A DNA stretch of 64,000 nucleotides. Source: Ewingella allii (GTDB taxonomy: Bacteria > Pseudomonadota > Gammaproteobacteria > Enterobacterales > Enterobacteriaceae). The stretch's first letter is position 1. Each line of letters begins with the position of its first letter. Location of the stretch: the NCBI RefSeq assembly GCF_044430645.1, contig NZ_JAWUDN010000004.1, forward strand, positions 248,001-312,000, written 5' to 3'. Made by a program: the position numbers and the translations under genes. Below the pieces are notes generated by a model that saw only the letters and a list, made by a program, of their open reading frames with translations, ran no database searches and was not told where the DNA came from. Positions 1 through 8,162 of this stretch are shown piece by piece.

Positions 1-372
1 AGGCGCCGTTTTTTATGTCCGCTATTTGCCAAAACCCGCCTTTAATCCCTTGTTAATCTAAGCCTATTATGCTGTTCTAATGCGCGGCGAGAGGGCGCGC
101 AGTCGATCCGTCTGCGCTCAACGATTCAGCAAAGATTTAATGTTGCTTTTATGTGAACGAATTAACAAGCGAGATAAATCCTGCTATGCTGCCTCGGCGC
201 AAAGGGCCACTGTGCTTAGGTTCAAGGACTTGTTATGACGACAAAGAAATCAACATACCCGCAGTGTCCCGATTCATCAGAAAGATTGAAAAACCCTGCC
301 CCTACAGGCATGACGCCGTTCTGATGATGGAAGCCAGGCATAATAAATGACAATGAGAGCGAGGAGAAAGTC
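1..372. other. Gene-free 5' flank of acnB
   Basis: I see no convincing gene here. Bases 2-16 (GGCGCC followed by a run of T) look like the 3' arm and U-tract of a terminator whose 5' half lies outside the window. The rest is the presumed acnB promoter and leader. TATTAT at 65-70 resembles a -10 element, but no well-spaced -35 accompanies it, so no promoter is called. A Shine-Dalgarno AGGAG lies at 362-366, six bases before the acnB start. Confidence 0.5.
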
Positions 373-2970
373 GTGCTAGAAGAATACCGTAAGCACGTAG
401 CCGAGCGTGCTGCAGAGGGCATCGTCCCTAAGCCACTTGATGCTTCACAGATGGCAGCGTTGGTTGAGTCACTGAAAAATCCGCCGAAAGGCGAAGAAGA
501 CACTCTGTTAGACCTGCTGATTAATCGTGTACCGCCAGGCGTTGATGAAGCCGCCTATGTTAAAGCCGGATTCCTGGCTGCCGTCGCCAAAGGCGAAACA
601 ACCTCCCCGTTGGTTACCCCTGAAAAAGCCATTGAACTGCTGGGCACCATGCAGGGCGGCTACAACATTCACCCGCTGATCGACGCACTGGAAGATGCCA
701 AACTGGCACCTATCGCGGCTAAAGCGCTGTCCCATACTCTGCTGATGTTCGACAACTTCTACGATGTGGAAGAGAAAGCGCAGGCAGGCAATGAGCACGC
801 GAAAAAGATTCTTCAGTCCTGGGCTGATGCGGAATGGTACCTGTCTCGTCCAAAGCTGGCCGAGAAAATCACCGTTACCGTTTTCAAAGTCACGGGCGAA
901 ACCAATACCGACGATTTGTCGCCTGCTCCGGATGCCTGGTCCCGTCCAGATATCCCTCTGCACGCGCTGGCTATGCTGAAAAACGAACGCGAAGGCATCG
1001 TGCCTGACGCGCCGGGCAGCGTAGGTCCAATTAAACAGATCGAAGAACTGAACAAAAAAGGCTTCCCGCTGGCTTACGTGGGTGACGTAGTCGGTACCGG
1101 CTCTTCCCGTAAATCTGCAACCAACTCCGTGTTGTGGTTCATGGGCGACGACATCCCATTCGTGCCGAACAAGCGCGGCGGCGGTGTGGTGCTGGGCGGC
1201 AAAATCGCACCTATCTTCTTCAACACCATGGAAGATGCGGGCGCGCTGCCAATCGAAGTGGACGTATCTGACCTGAACATGGGCGATGTTATCGACATCT
1301 TCCCGTACCTTGGCGAAGTGCGTAACCACGACACTGGCGAAGTGATTGCTAAGTTTGAGCTGAAAACTGACGTCTTGCTGGACGAAGTTCGCGCCGGTGG
1401 CCGTATTCCATTGATCATCGGCCGTGGCTTAACCACCAAAGCCCGTGAGTCTCTGAAACTGCCTGCGAGCGACGTGTTCCGTATCGCTAAGCCAGTTGCT
1501 AAGAGCAACAAGGGCTTCTCACTGGCACAGAAAATGGTTGGCCGCGCCTGTGGCGTTGCCGGGATTCGTCCTGGTGAATACTGCGAACCTAAGATGACCT
1601 CCGTAGGCTCTCAGGACACCACAGGTCCAATGACCCGTGATGAGCTGAAAGACCTGGCCTGCTTGGGCTTCTCGGCTGATTTAGTGATGCAGTCTTTCTG
1701 TCATACCGCCGCTTATCCTAAGCCGGTTGACGTCACGACTCACCACACTCTGCCTGACTTCATCATGAACCGCGGCGGTGTTTCACTGCGCCCGGGTGAC
1801 GGTATCATCCACTCATGGCTGAACCGCATGCTGTTGCCAGACACCGTCGGCACCGGCGGCGACTCACACACTCGCTTCCCAATCGGCATTTCCTTCCCGG
1901 CGGGTTCCGGGCTGGTGGCCTTTGCGGCAGCAACCGGCGTGATGCCTCTTGATATGCCAGAATCCGTTCTGGTGCGTTTCAAAGGTAAGATGCAACCGGG
2001 TATCACCCTGCGTGATCTGGTTCATGCAATCCCTTACTACGCAATTCAAGAAGGTCACCTGACCGTTGAGAAGAAAGGTAAGAAGAACCTGTTCTCCGGC
2101 CGTATTCTGGAAATCGAAGGTCTGCCAGAGCTGAAAGTCGAACAAGCCTTTGAACTGGCGGATGCGTCCGCAGAGCGTTCAGCGGCGGGTTGTACGATCA
2201 AACTGGATCAGGCACCGATCAAAGAGTACCTGAGCTCTAACATCGTGCTGTTGAAGTGGATGATCTCTGAAGGTTACGGCGATCGTCGTACCATCGAGCG
2301 CCGCATCAAAGGCATGGAAGAGTGGCTGGCGAATCCAAACCTGCTCGAAGCCGATGCTGACGCGGAATACGCGGCAGTGATTGAAATCGATCTGGCTGAG
2401 ATCAAAGAGCCAATCCTTTGTGCGCCAAACGATCCGGACGACGCTCGTCTGCTTTCCTCTGTGCAGAACAGCAAAATTGATGAAGTGTTCATCGGTTCTT
2501 GCATGACCAACATCGGTCACTTCCGCGCAGCAGGTAAACTGCTCGACAGCCATAAAGGCGCGTTGCCGACTCGTCTGTGGGTTGCTCCACCGACCAAAAT
2601 GGATGCGGCTCAGCTGACAGAAGAGGGCTATTACAGCGTCTTCGGTAAGAGCGGTGCGCGTGTTGAAATCCCTGGCTGTTCACTGTGCATGGGTAACCAG
2701 GCACGCGTGGCCGACGGCTCGACCGTGGTTTCAACCTCTACCCGTAACTTCCCGAACCGTCTAGGCAATGGCGCAAACGTCTATCTGGCCTCGGCAGAGC
2801 TGGCCGCGGTGGCTTCCCTGCTGGGTCGCTTGCCAACGCCGGAAGAGTATTTAGGCTATATGGCCGAAGTGGACAAGACAGCGGTAGACACCTACCGTTA
2901 TCTGAACTTCGACAAGCTGAGCGAATATACTGACAAAGCTGACGGCGTTATCTTCCAAACCGCAGTCTAA
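373..2970 (+). CDS. acnB: Aconitate hydratase B
   Basis: AcnB interconverts citrate and isocitrate via cis-aconitate in the TCA cycle in the cytoplasm; its apo-form can bind RNA in E. coli (family knowledge). The 865-residue product is the same length as E. coli AcnB and nearly identical over long stretches. The three [4Fe-4S] cluster ligands are visible: Cys710 in the GSCMTN motif and Cys769/Cys772 in CSLCMG. The order is the B-type one, with HEAT-like and swivel domains first and the catalytic domains after. The start codon is GTG with AGGAG at 362-366; the nearest upstream ATG (353) is out of frame. A strong terminator follows, so it is probably monocistronic. Identification is near certain. 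Confidence 0.98.
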   Translation: MLEEYRKHVAERAAEGIVPKPLDASQMAALVESLKNPPKGEEDTLLDLLINRVPPGVDEAAYVKAGFLAAVAKGETTSPLVTPEKAIELLGTMQGGYNIHPLIDALEDAKLAPIAAKALSHTLLMFDNFYDVEEKAQAGNEHAKKILQSWADAEWYLSRPKLAEKITVTVFKVTGETNTDDLSPAPDAWSRPDIPLHALAMLKNEREGIVPDAPGSVGPIKQIEELNKKGFPLAYVGDVVGTGSSRKSATNSVLWFMGDDIPFVPNKRGGGVVLGGKIAPIFFNTMEDAGALPIEVDVSDLNMGDVIDIFPYLGEVRNHDTGEVIAKFELKTDVLLDEVRAGGRIPLIIGRGLTTKARESLKLPASDVFRIAKPVAKSNKGFSLAQKMVGRACGVAGIRPGEYCEPKMTSVGSQDTTGPMTRDELKDLACLGFSADLVMQSFCHTAAYPKPVDVTTHHTLPDFIMNRGGVSLRPGDGIIHSWLNRMLLPDTVGTGGDSHTRFPIGISFPAGSGLVAFAAATGVMPLDMPESVLVRFKGKMQPGITLRDLVHAIPYYAIQEGHLTVEKKGKKNLFSGRILEIEGLPELKVEQAFELADASAERSAAGCTIKLDQAPIKEYLSSNIVLLKWMISEGYGDRRTIERRIKGMEEWLANPNLLEADADAEYAAVIEIDLAEIKEPILCAPNDPDDARLLSSVQNSKIDEVFIGSCMTNIGHFRAAGKLLDSHKGALPTRLWVAPPTKMDAAQLTEEGYYSVFGKSGARVEIPGCSLCMGNQARVADGSTVVSTSTRNFPNRLGNGANVYLASAELAAVASLLGRLPTPEEYLGYMAEVDKTAVDTYRYLNFDKLSEYTDKADGVIFQTAV

Positions 2971-2994
2971 ATCGTTATATTCTGACCATTGTTG

Positions 2995-3020
2995 AAAGGG
3001 GAGCCTCGGCTCCCCTTTTT
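2995..3020 (+). terminator. acnB terminator
   Basis: An 11-bp perfect stem, AAAGGGGAGCC / GGCTCCCCTTT, has a two-base apparent loop (TC) and ends in a T run. It lies 25 bases after the acnB stop and before yacL. Confidence 0.9.
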
Positions 3021-3047
3021 GTTATGAATTTTTCAGAGGACTCAACC

Positions 3048-3413
3048 ATGGACTACGATTTTTTGCGTGATATCACCGGTGAGGTCAAAGTTCGTTTTTC
3101 AATGGGGCATGAGGTTCTGGGCCACTGGCTGAACGAAGAAGTTAAAGGCGACTTGAGCGTGTTGGATAAAGTCGAAGCTGCCCTCGCCGAGCTGAAAGGT
3201 AGCGAGCGCCAGTGCCAGATTGAAGGCCATGAGTACACCCTGCTGCTGGCCGACGATGAAGTGATGATCCGCGCCAACCAGTTAGGATTCGAGGGCGACG
3301 AGATGGAAGAGGGCATGAGCTATTATGATGAAGAGAGTCTGGCGTTTTGCGGCGTCGAGGACTTTCTGCAAGTCCTCGAGAAGTACCGTTCTTTTATCAC
3401 CATCTACCGGTAA
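3048..3413 (+). CDS. yacL: YacL, UPF0231 family protein
   Basis: This is a small acidic cytoplasmic protein of 121 residues (E. coli YacL is 120) with no established function. The start MDYDFLRDITGEV and the internal DEMEEGMSYYDEES segment match the family closely. I chose ATG 3048 because AGAGGA lies seven bases upstream and the protein then begins exactly like its relatives; an upstream in-frame ATG at 3024 lies against the acnB terminator tail. The position after acnB is conserved in enterobacteria. It overlaps nothing and converges with the exporter gene that ends at 3418. Confidence 0.93.
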   Translation: MDYDFLRDITGEVKVRFSMGHEVLGHWLNEEVKGDLSVLDKVEAALAELKGSERQCQIEGHEYTLLLADDEVMIRANQLGFEGDEMEEGMSYYDEESLAFCGVEDFLQVLEKYRSFITIYR

Positions 3414-3417
3414 GCCG

Positions 3418-4296
3418 TTACTTGCCGCGCGAGGCGCTCCAGCATAGCAGCGACCCCGCCACCACCATGCCGACGCCCGGCCAGAAACTGGCTCCCGGCA
3501 GGGTATGTAGCCACAGCCCCGCGATGAAAATAGCCGATAACGGCGTGAAATAGGAGAGGGCCGCCACCAGCGTGGCATTACCTTTTTTCATCGCGATGTC
3601 CCAGCACTGATAGGAAATCGCGGTGATCGCGCCCATCACCAGTAACTCAGTGACGGCCGGCCAGGTCATTCTGATTCGGGTAGAAGAGTAGTTGAAGTAG
3701 AGCGCCCACAGCACCGCGCCGGTTGCCAGCAAGAACAGCGGCAACACCCCAGCCCCTTTACTAAATATCCGCACCAGATTGGAATAGAGCGCCCAAGACA
3801 CTGCTGCGCCAAGCGCCAGCGCATAAGCCACCGGGTTGCTGCGCACATTGCGCATCAGCTGGTGGATATCCAAACCGTGCCCGCCGCTAATGGCCCACAG
3901 CACGCCAACAAAGGCTAACACCGCGCCCGGCCACATCCACCAACGCACCTTTAATTTCAGCAACGGCACGGCGAACAGCAGAGTCAGGCTGGGCCACAAG
4001 TAGTTAATCAGGCCAAGTTCTAAGGTTTGCTGGCGGCTATGGGCCAGACCAATCGCCAGCGAAAACGACACCATATAGAAAACGAACAGCAGGCCGCAAA
4101 TAATCAGATAAGCCGCAGATTGCCCGCGCAGCGTCGGCCGCCCGCTGGCCATCCACACCATAATTCCACTCACGGTATAAATAGAGGCTGCCGCGCCAAA
4201 TGGCCCAAGGGCTTCGGCCAGACTGCGGGTCAGAGCAACGCTCATGCTCCACAATACAATGGCAATAACACCAAAAAGCGTCGCAAAACGATCCAT
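3418..4296 (-). CDS. yddG: YddG-like aromatic amino acid exporter (DMT family)
   Basis: This is an inner-membrane drug/metabolite transporter of 292 residues with about ten hydrophobic segments, organised as two EamA repeats. It matches E. coli YddG (293 residues) in several places: the start GVIAIVLWS, the NYLWPSLT segment near the middle, SYFTP, and the final GSLLCW. YddG exports aromatic amino acids and related compounds in E. coli; the substrate here is inferred. I chose ATG 4296 by family length, although no clear Shine-Dalgarno precedes it; a TTG start 60 bases upstream would add 20 polar residues. In E. coli yddG lies elsewhere, so its place between yacL and speD is an insertion relative to that genome. 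Confidence 0.85.
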   Translation of the reverse strand: MDRFATLFGVIAIVLWSMSVALTRSLAEALGPFGAAASIYTVSGIMVWMASGRPTLRGQSAAYLIICGLLFVFYMVSFSLAIGLAHSRQQTLELGLINYLWPSLTLLFAVPLLKLKVRWWMWPGAVLAFVGVLWAISGGHGLDIHQLMRNVRSNPVAYALALGAAVSWALYSNLVRIFSKGAGVLPLFLLATGAVLWALYFNYSSTRIRMTWPAVTELLVMGAITAISYQCWDIAMKKGNATLVAALSYFTPLSAIFIAGLWLHTLPGASFWPGVGMVVAGSLLCWSASRGK

Positions 4297-4373
4297 GGAT
4301 TCGGTCTGAGTCAGAGAAAGGGATATCCAAGATAAGCGATTGCCGCGGCTAAGCAAACCTGAAGAATCTCAAT

Positions 4374-4406
4374 CCCCTTCATCAACAGCAATTCATGATG
4401 AAGGGG
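4374..4406. repeat. Perfect 11-bp inverted repeat
   Basis: The arms CCCCTTCATCA and TGATGAAGGGG flank an 11-base loop between the outer-membrane protein gene and the yddG-like gene, both on the minus strand. It could be a terminator or attenuator for the upstream outer-membrane protein gene, but no T run follows on either strand, so termination is uncertain. Confidence 0.6.
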
Positions 4407-4421
4407 AGTGAAAGGCGGGGA

Positions 4422-5297
4422 TCAGAAGTAGTAACCGACCTCTAAGCCCAGCGTCGAGGTGGTGGTGGCTGGCTGATAGTAGCCGACATTCTGACCGTCG
4501 AGCTGGCCCTGTTTGTCGTCCGATTTACCGTATTTCTGGTGAATATAGGACGCTTTCACAAACAGGTCTTTGTTGATATTCCACGTCAGGCTGGTGAACG
4601 GCGACAGGCGAGATTTCGGCTCAAGCCAGACACCGCCCTGATTGCTGTGGGTCCAGGTCTTAATCGGATATAGCGCGCCGCCTTCCAAACTGAGGCGCGA
4701 CTCGCTGGTCATCTGCCAGTTTGCGCCAAGAGAAGCTTTGGCGTAAGGCTGGAGCGTGACTTCCAGCGCACTAAATTGGCGGGTGCGATTCTCTGAGGCA
4801 ATATAAACATCGTCGGAACGAATATTGCGCAGCCAGAATTGCCCGCCCAGCGCCCCTTTGGCATCAAAAGAAATGCTGTCCGAGGCGCGATAACGGTAAC
4901 CGCGCGTGATATCCGCGCTGTAGCCGGTATAGGTGGTTTTGCCTTTTAACGAGCCATCGGGCACGTTGGCGCTATCATCTAGCGTGCTGCCCTGATAATT
5001 GACGATGCCAAACATCAGGCTCATGTCCCAGGCTTTTAATAAGCCACTTGGGGCATCGAGATAGTTATTGGCGCCAAAGTTTACTCGCAGGCGAGGACCA
5101 TGTTCTGCAACGTATTTGCCGTCTTGGTTAGCGACGGTTTCATCCCATTTATAATATTCCGCCCCATAACTGACATAGTGGCGTGTTCCATCGGTATTGC
5201 TGCTGAACAAACTTTCCCCGGCCCGGGAAACCCCGGAAACCAATAAAGAGCTCGATACCAATAAGGTGGCAACGGTCTTTAATTTACAGATTGTCAT
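4422..5297 (-). CDS. Unrecognised outer-membrane beta-barrel protein
   Basis: The product is 291 residues long. A typical signal peptide (KLK, then a hydrophobic stretch ending SGVSRA) is probably cleaved near residue 26. The mature part alternates polar and hydrophobic/aromatic residues, as membrane beta-strands do, and ends in GLEVGYYF with the terminal Phe expected of a BAM substrate. The length would suit a barrel of roughly 12 strands. I do not recognise the family; it does not look like OmpX, OmpW or KdgM. There are no cysteines in the mature part. The start ATG 5297 has only a weak Shine-Dalgarno (AAAGAA). The gene lies upstream of the yddG-like exporter on the same strand, 125 bases away, so the two might be co-transcribed. 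The upstream region holds repeated TTAA motifs. Confidence 0.75.
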   Translation of the reverse strand: MTICKLKTVATLLVSSSLLVSGVSRAGESLFSSNTDGTRHYVSYGAEYYKWDETVANQDGKYVAEHGPRLRVNFGANNYLDAPSGLLKAWDMSLMFGIVNYQGSTLDDSANVPDGSLKGKTTYTGYSADITRGYRYRASDSISFDAKGALGGQFWLRNIRSDDVYIASENRTRQFSALEVTLQPYAKASLGANWQMTSESRLSLEGGALYPIKTWTHSNQGGVWLEPKSRLSPFTSLTWNINKDLFVKASYIHQKYGKSDDKQGQLDGQNVGYYQPATTTSTLGLEVGYYF

Positions 5298-5695
5298 TTT
5301 ATTATTTCTTTGTGTCGGTGAAGGAGAGCGGTGATTTTAAAAACAGCGGGGGGATGCTAACGCAGGATAAGGTGGGTAAAACAGGCTCTATTCATTTTTG
5401 GTCAAAATAAGATCAATACAGAGGTATTAAGTTAAATTTAAAGTCTTTATGGTTAACTAGTTGAGTTAGTTATCTTTTTATATTCTTTAAATTTGACTTA
5501 ATACGCGGATCATTTTCTGATCAATTTGACTTAAGGTAATGTAAAAAACAGCTTTAGTGAATTTTTTAGGTAGAAGCGGGGATTTCTATAAGAATTAAAT
5601 GTAGCTGAGCGTGGAGTTAAGTCAAATTAAAATGGCGGACATGTGATGCCCGCCATTTATTAACGTCTTATTAACCTCTGTTCGGCTAAAAAATC
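5298..5695. other. AT-rich upstream region with repeated TTAA-based motifs
   Basis: I see no gene in this stretch. It is clearly more AT-rich than its neighbours. A motif close to AATTTGACTTAAT occurs four times: 5426-5438 (reverse, with RA for GA), 5490-5502 (forward), 5523-5535 (forward) and 5616-5628 (reverse). The last overlaps the speD terminator tail and may be coincidental. In the first two copies TTAA tetramers sit exactly 11 bp apart (5427/5438 and 5487/5498), the spacing of PmrA/QseB-type half-sites. The sites lie about 130-240 bases upstream of the outer-membrane protein gene. I could not place a confident -10/-35 pair. Confidence 0.5.
5622..5658 (-). terminator. speD terminator
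   Basis: On the minus strand the 9-bp stem AAATGGCGG / CCGCCATTT has an 11-base loop and is followed by TTAATTT. It lies just downstream of the speD stop and is the likely end of the speED transcript. Confidence 0.8.
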
Positions 5696-6490
5696 TTACA
5701 GCGAAGGGATATTGCGACCGTAATAAATTTCCTGCATCTCTTTATACAGCAGGTCGGTAATTTCTTTATGCTCTGCCGCGCTTAATTGGTCGGGCTTGGC
5801 ATTGAAAAGATAATGTTTAAGGTCGAACTCTTTCAGCATCATTTTGGTGTGGAATATATTTTCCTGATACACGTTCACATCCATCATGTCATACAGCGCC
5901 TTCATATCCTTCGACATGAAGTTCTGAATCGAGTTGATCGAGTGGTCGATGTAATGTTTGACGCCATTAATGTCGCGAGTGAAGCCGCGCACGCGATAAT
6001 CAATGGTGACAATGTCAGATTCCAGCTGGTGAATAAGGTAGTTCAGCGCCTTGAGTGGCGAGATAACGCCACAGGTGGAGACTTCAATATCGGCGCGGAA
6101 AGTGCAAAGGCCGCCTTCAGGGTGGCTTTCTGGATAGGTATGCACGCAGATATGGCTTTTATCGAGATGCGCCACCACGGAGTTTGGCAGCGGGCCAGGG
6201 TGCTCGGTGGTATCCACGTCGCGTGGGTCCATTGGCTCTTCGCTCACTAAAATCGTGACGCTGGCGCCCTGTGGCTCATAGTCCTGCCGCGCGACGTTGA
6301 GGATATTGGCACCGATGATGGAGCAAGTTTCGGTGAGAATTTCCGTCAAACGGTTCGCGTTATATTCTTTGTCGATGTAGGCAATATAGCCGTCACGATC
6401 GTCAGCCGTTTTGGCATAACAGATATCGTAGATACAAAAACTCAGGCTTTTTGTCAGGTTATTGAAACCATGCAGTTTCAGTTTTTGCAA
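5696..6490 (-). CDS. speD: S-adenosylmethionine decarboxylase proenzyme
   Basis: SpeD decarboxylates S-adenosylmethionine to supply the aminopropyl donor for spermidine synthesis. The 264-residue proenzyme self-cleaves between Lys111 and Ser112 (in DKSHICVHTYPES), turning Ser112 into the pyruvoyl cofactor; this segment is intact. Length and sequence match E. coli SpeD throughout. Translation starts at TTG 6490, the same unusual start used in E. coli, preceded by a strong GAGGGGGTG ribosome site. It follows speE by 28 bases on the same strand, and a terminator follows it, so speE-speD is a two-gene operon. Confidence 0.98.
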   Translation of the reverse strand: MQKLKLHGFNNLTKSLSFCIYDICYAKTADDRDGYIAYIDKEYNANRLTEILTETCSIIGANILNVARQDYEPQGASVTILVSEEPMDPRDVDTTEHPGPLPNSVVAHLDKSHICVHTYPESHPEGGLCTFRADIEVSTCGVISPLKALNYLIHQLESDIVTIDYRVRGFTRDINGVKHYIDHSINSIQNFMSKDMKALYDMMDVNVYQENIFHTKMMLKEFDLKHYLFNAKPDQLSAAEHKEITDLLYKEMQEIYYGRNIPSL

Positions 6491-6518
6491 TTTAGTTCAC
6501 CCCCTCATGGATGCCGGA

Positions 6519-7406
6519 TCAGCGCGAGGCTGACAGGGCATTCAGTAGATATTGCGGCAGGGCAAAGCTGCCATAATGGATTGCCGGATTGTAATAACGG
6601 CAGGCAATGTCTGCGGCGTCGAAGCGTGCTTGCAGAGTCTTAGCGTCGAGCTGGCGATGCTCCGGGCTGTTGGTGGCCCAGGCGAAAGTCATGATGCCGC
6701 CGTAATAGGTCGGGATCGCCGCTTGGTAAAAACTGACGTCGCTAAAGTAGTGACTCAGCTTCTGGTGGCTATTAACGGCTTCATCCTGCTGTAAGAAGCA
6801 GACGCCGTTTTGCGCCACGAAAATGCCGCCCGGATTCAGACAGCGCTCGCAGCCTTGGTAAAACTCTGAGGTAAACAGGCTTTCTCCGGGACCAATAGGA
6901 TCGGTGCAATCTGAGATGATCACATCAAAGGTTTCGCTGGTCTGATTGACGAACTTCACCCCGTCGTCGATCACCAAGTTAAAGCGCGGATCGTCATAGG
7001 CACCGGCATTGTGGTTCGGCAGATACTGACGGCAGAACTCCACCACGCCGGCATCAATTTCTACCATGGTGACAGACTCAACCTGCGTATGACGGCACAC
7101 TTCGCGCAGCATTCCGCCGTCGCCGCCGCCGATAATCAGCACTTTCTTAGCCTTACCGTGAGCCAGAATCGGCACGTGGGCCATCATCTCGTGATAGATG
7201 AACTCATCCCGCTCGGTGGTTTGCACCACGCCGTCGAGCGCCATCACGCGGCCCAACTCGGCGTTTTCGAAAATGATCAGATCCTGATGCTCGGTTTTAT
7301 CGCGATACAGCTCTTTTTCGACGCGAAAATATTGGCCAAAGTTGGCGTGCAGCGTCTCAAACCACATTTCTTTTTCGGACAATTTCTGTGACGGATTCTG
7401 GGACAT
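6519..7406 (-). CDS. speE: Spermidine synthase
   Basis: SpeE transfers an aminopropyl group from decarboxylated S-adenosylmethionine to putrescine, giving spermidine and methylthioadenosine; the latter is later cleaved by Mtn, also encoded in this window. The 295-residue protein carries the nucleotide-binding GGGDGG motif at 93-98 and the SDCTDPIGP segment with Asp166 and Asp169 near 161-173. It is seven residues longer than the E. coli enzyme, all at the N terminus. The start ATG 7404-7406 has AGGAGAAG upstream. It is the first gene of the speE-speD operon. Confidence 0.98.
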   Translation of the reverse strand: MSQNPSQKLSEKEMWFETLHANFGQYFRVEKELYRDKTEHQDLIIFENAELGRVMALDGVVQTTERDEFIYHEMMAHVPILAHGKAKKVLIIGGGDGGMLREVCRHTQVESVTMVEIDAGVVEFCRQYLPNHNAGAYDDPRFNLVIDDGVKFVNQTSETFDVIISDCTDPIGPGESLFTSEFYQGCERCLNPGGIFVAQNGVCFLQQDEAVNSHQKLSHYFSDVSFYQAAIPTYYGGIMTFAWATNSPEHRQLDAKTLQARFDAADIACRYYNPAIHYGSFALPQYLLNALSASR

Positions 7407-7607
7407 TGTGCAATCTTCTCCTGAGTATTCACAGCCTTGGAAAATGGGGGCAACATGATAGCCAACATCGCCATTGTATGCACGATTGAATATTACTCAG
7501 ACGTTTTAGGAATATAAGTGTAGCTGAGGTGGGGAAATACGCTGGAGAGCGGCCCGGCTAGAGGCGAAAGTCAGTGAAAAGCTGCAAAAGCCGGGCGTGG
7601 AGGGGAG

Positions 7608-7958
7608 TTAGTTAGAGGAGTAGGCCAGCAGGCTCAGGGAGTCGCGAGCCAGCGCCTTGCACTTGGTCGGTTTGGCGACGGCAATCCCGCTCAGGTCGCG
7701 GTAGCTGTCTTCACCCATCGCCTGCATGTTGAAGCTGCTGTAATTGGTTAAATCCCAACGGTTTTGTTGAGCGAAAAACACAATCGCGCGCTTAATTTGC
7801 GAATTAGGAAGCTGTTCGTAGCCGCAATTATTTTTCAAATACACGAAGACGGCTGTCAAATCCGCCAGGTCTTCAGCCTCTGATTCGCTTAGGGCCTGGC
7901 TGGCGGAGGAGAATCCGAGCAGGGCGAGCAACATCAGGGTTAGCGTCGTTTTTTTCAT
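7608..7958 (-). CDS. yacC: YacC, pilotin-like periplasmic protein
   Basis: This is a 116-residue exported protein. The signal peptide is probably cleaved after SQA22, leaving a mature form beginning LSESEAEDLADLTAVF, almost identical to E. coli YacC. Two cysteines (45 and 100) could form the single disulfide seen in pilotin-like GspS/AspS relatives (family knowledge). No type II secretion genes are nearby, so a pilotin function is only inferred from family resemblance. It sits between speE and the divergently transcribed cueO, the same neighbourhood as in E. coli. Confidence 0.9.
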   Translation of the reverse strand: MKKTTLTLMLLALLGFSSASQALSESEAEDLADLTAVFVYLKNNCGYEQLPNSQIKRAIVFFAQQNRWDLTNYSSFNMQAMGEDSYRDLSGIAVAKPTKCKALARDSLSLLAYSSN

Positions 7959-8062
7959 GGAGTGGTTCTTTATAAAGAGAAAAAAGCAGGCTCAGATAGA
8001 ATGAAACGACGTTAACATATTTGCCCTGAGTCACACTAAATTTCTTTTGTCGGCAATGCTGC

Positions 8063-8093
8063 TTGACCCTTCCCTTGGTGGAAGGTTTACCCT
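8063..8093 (+). promoter_or_regulatory. CueR-type copper-responsive promoter of cueO
   Basis: The -35 TTGACC (8063-8068) and -10-like TACCCT (8088-8093) are separated by 19 bp, the stretched spacing typical of MerR-family promoters. The spacer holds the palindrome CTTCCCTTGGTGGAAG, nearly identical to the CueR sites known for E. coli copA and cueO. It predicts activation by Cu(I)-bound CueR, which is encoded elsewhere. Confidence 0.9.
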
Positions 8094-8162
8094 CTGTCTT
8101 ATATCTGCCCGTTCTTTGCCAACCCCGACAGAGGCACGGAACATCGCCAAAAGGATCTGAAC

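Noticed and set aside
153..350. 65-codon open frame upstream of acnB
   Set aside because: It starts at a non-ATG codon, has no ribosome site and no family resemblance, and lies in the acnB leader.
508..1329. Long reverse-strand open frame inside acnB
   Set aside because: It is the antisense shadow of a highly conserved gene, with no start signal or family match. Similar long shadows inside other genes were dismissed likewise.
7552..7597. GCCCGGCT / AGCCGGGC pairing between yacC and speE
   Set aside because: The loop is about 30 bases and no T run follows, so it is not convincing as a terminator.
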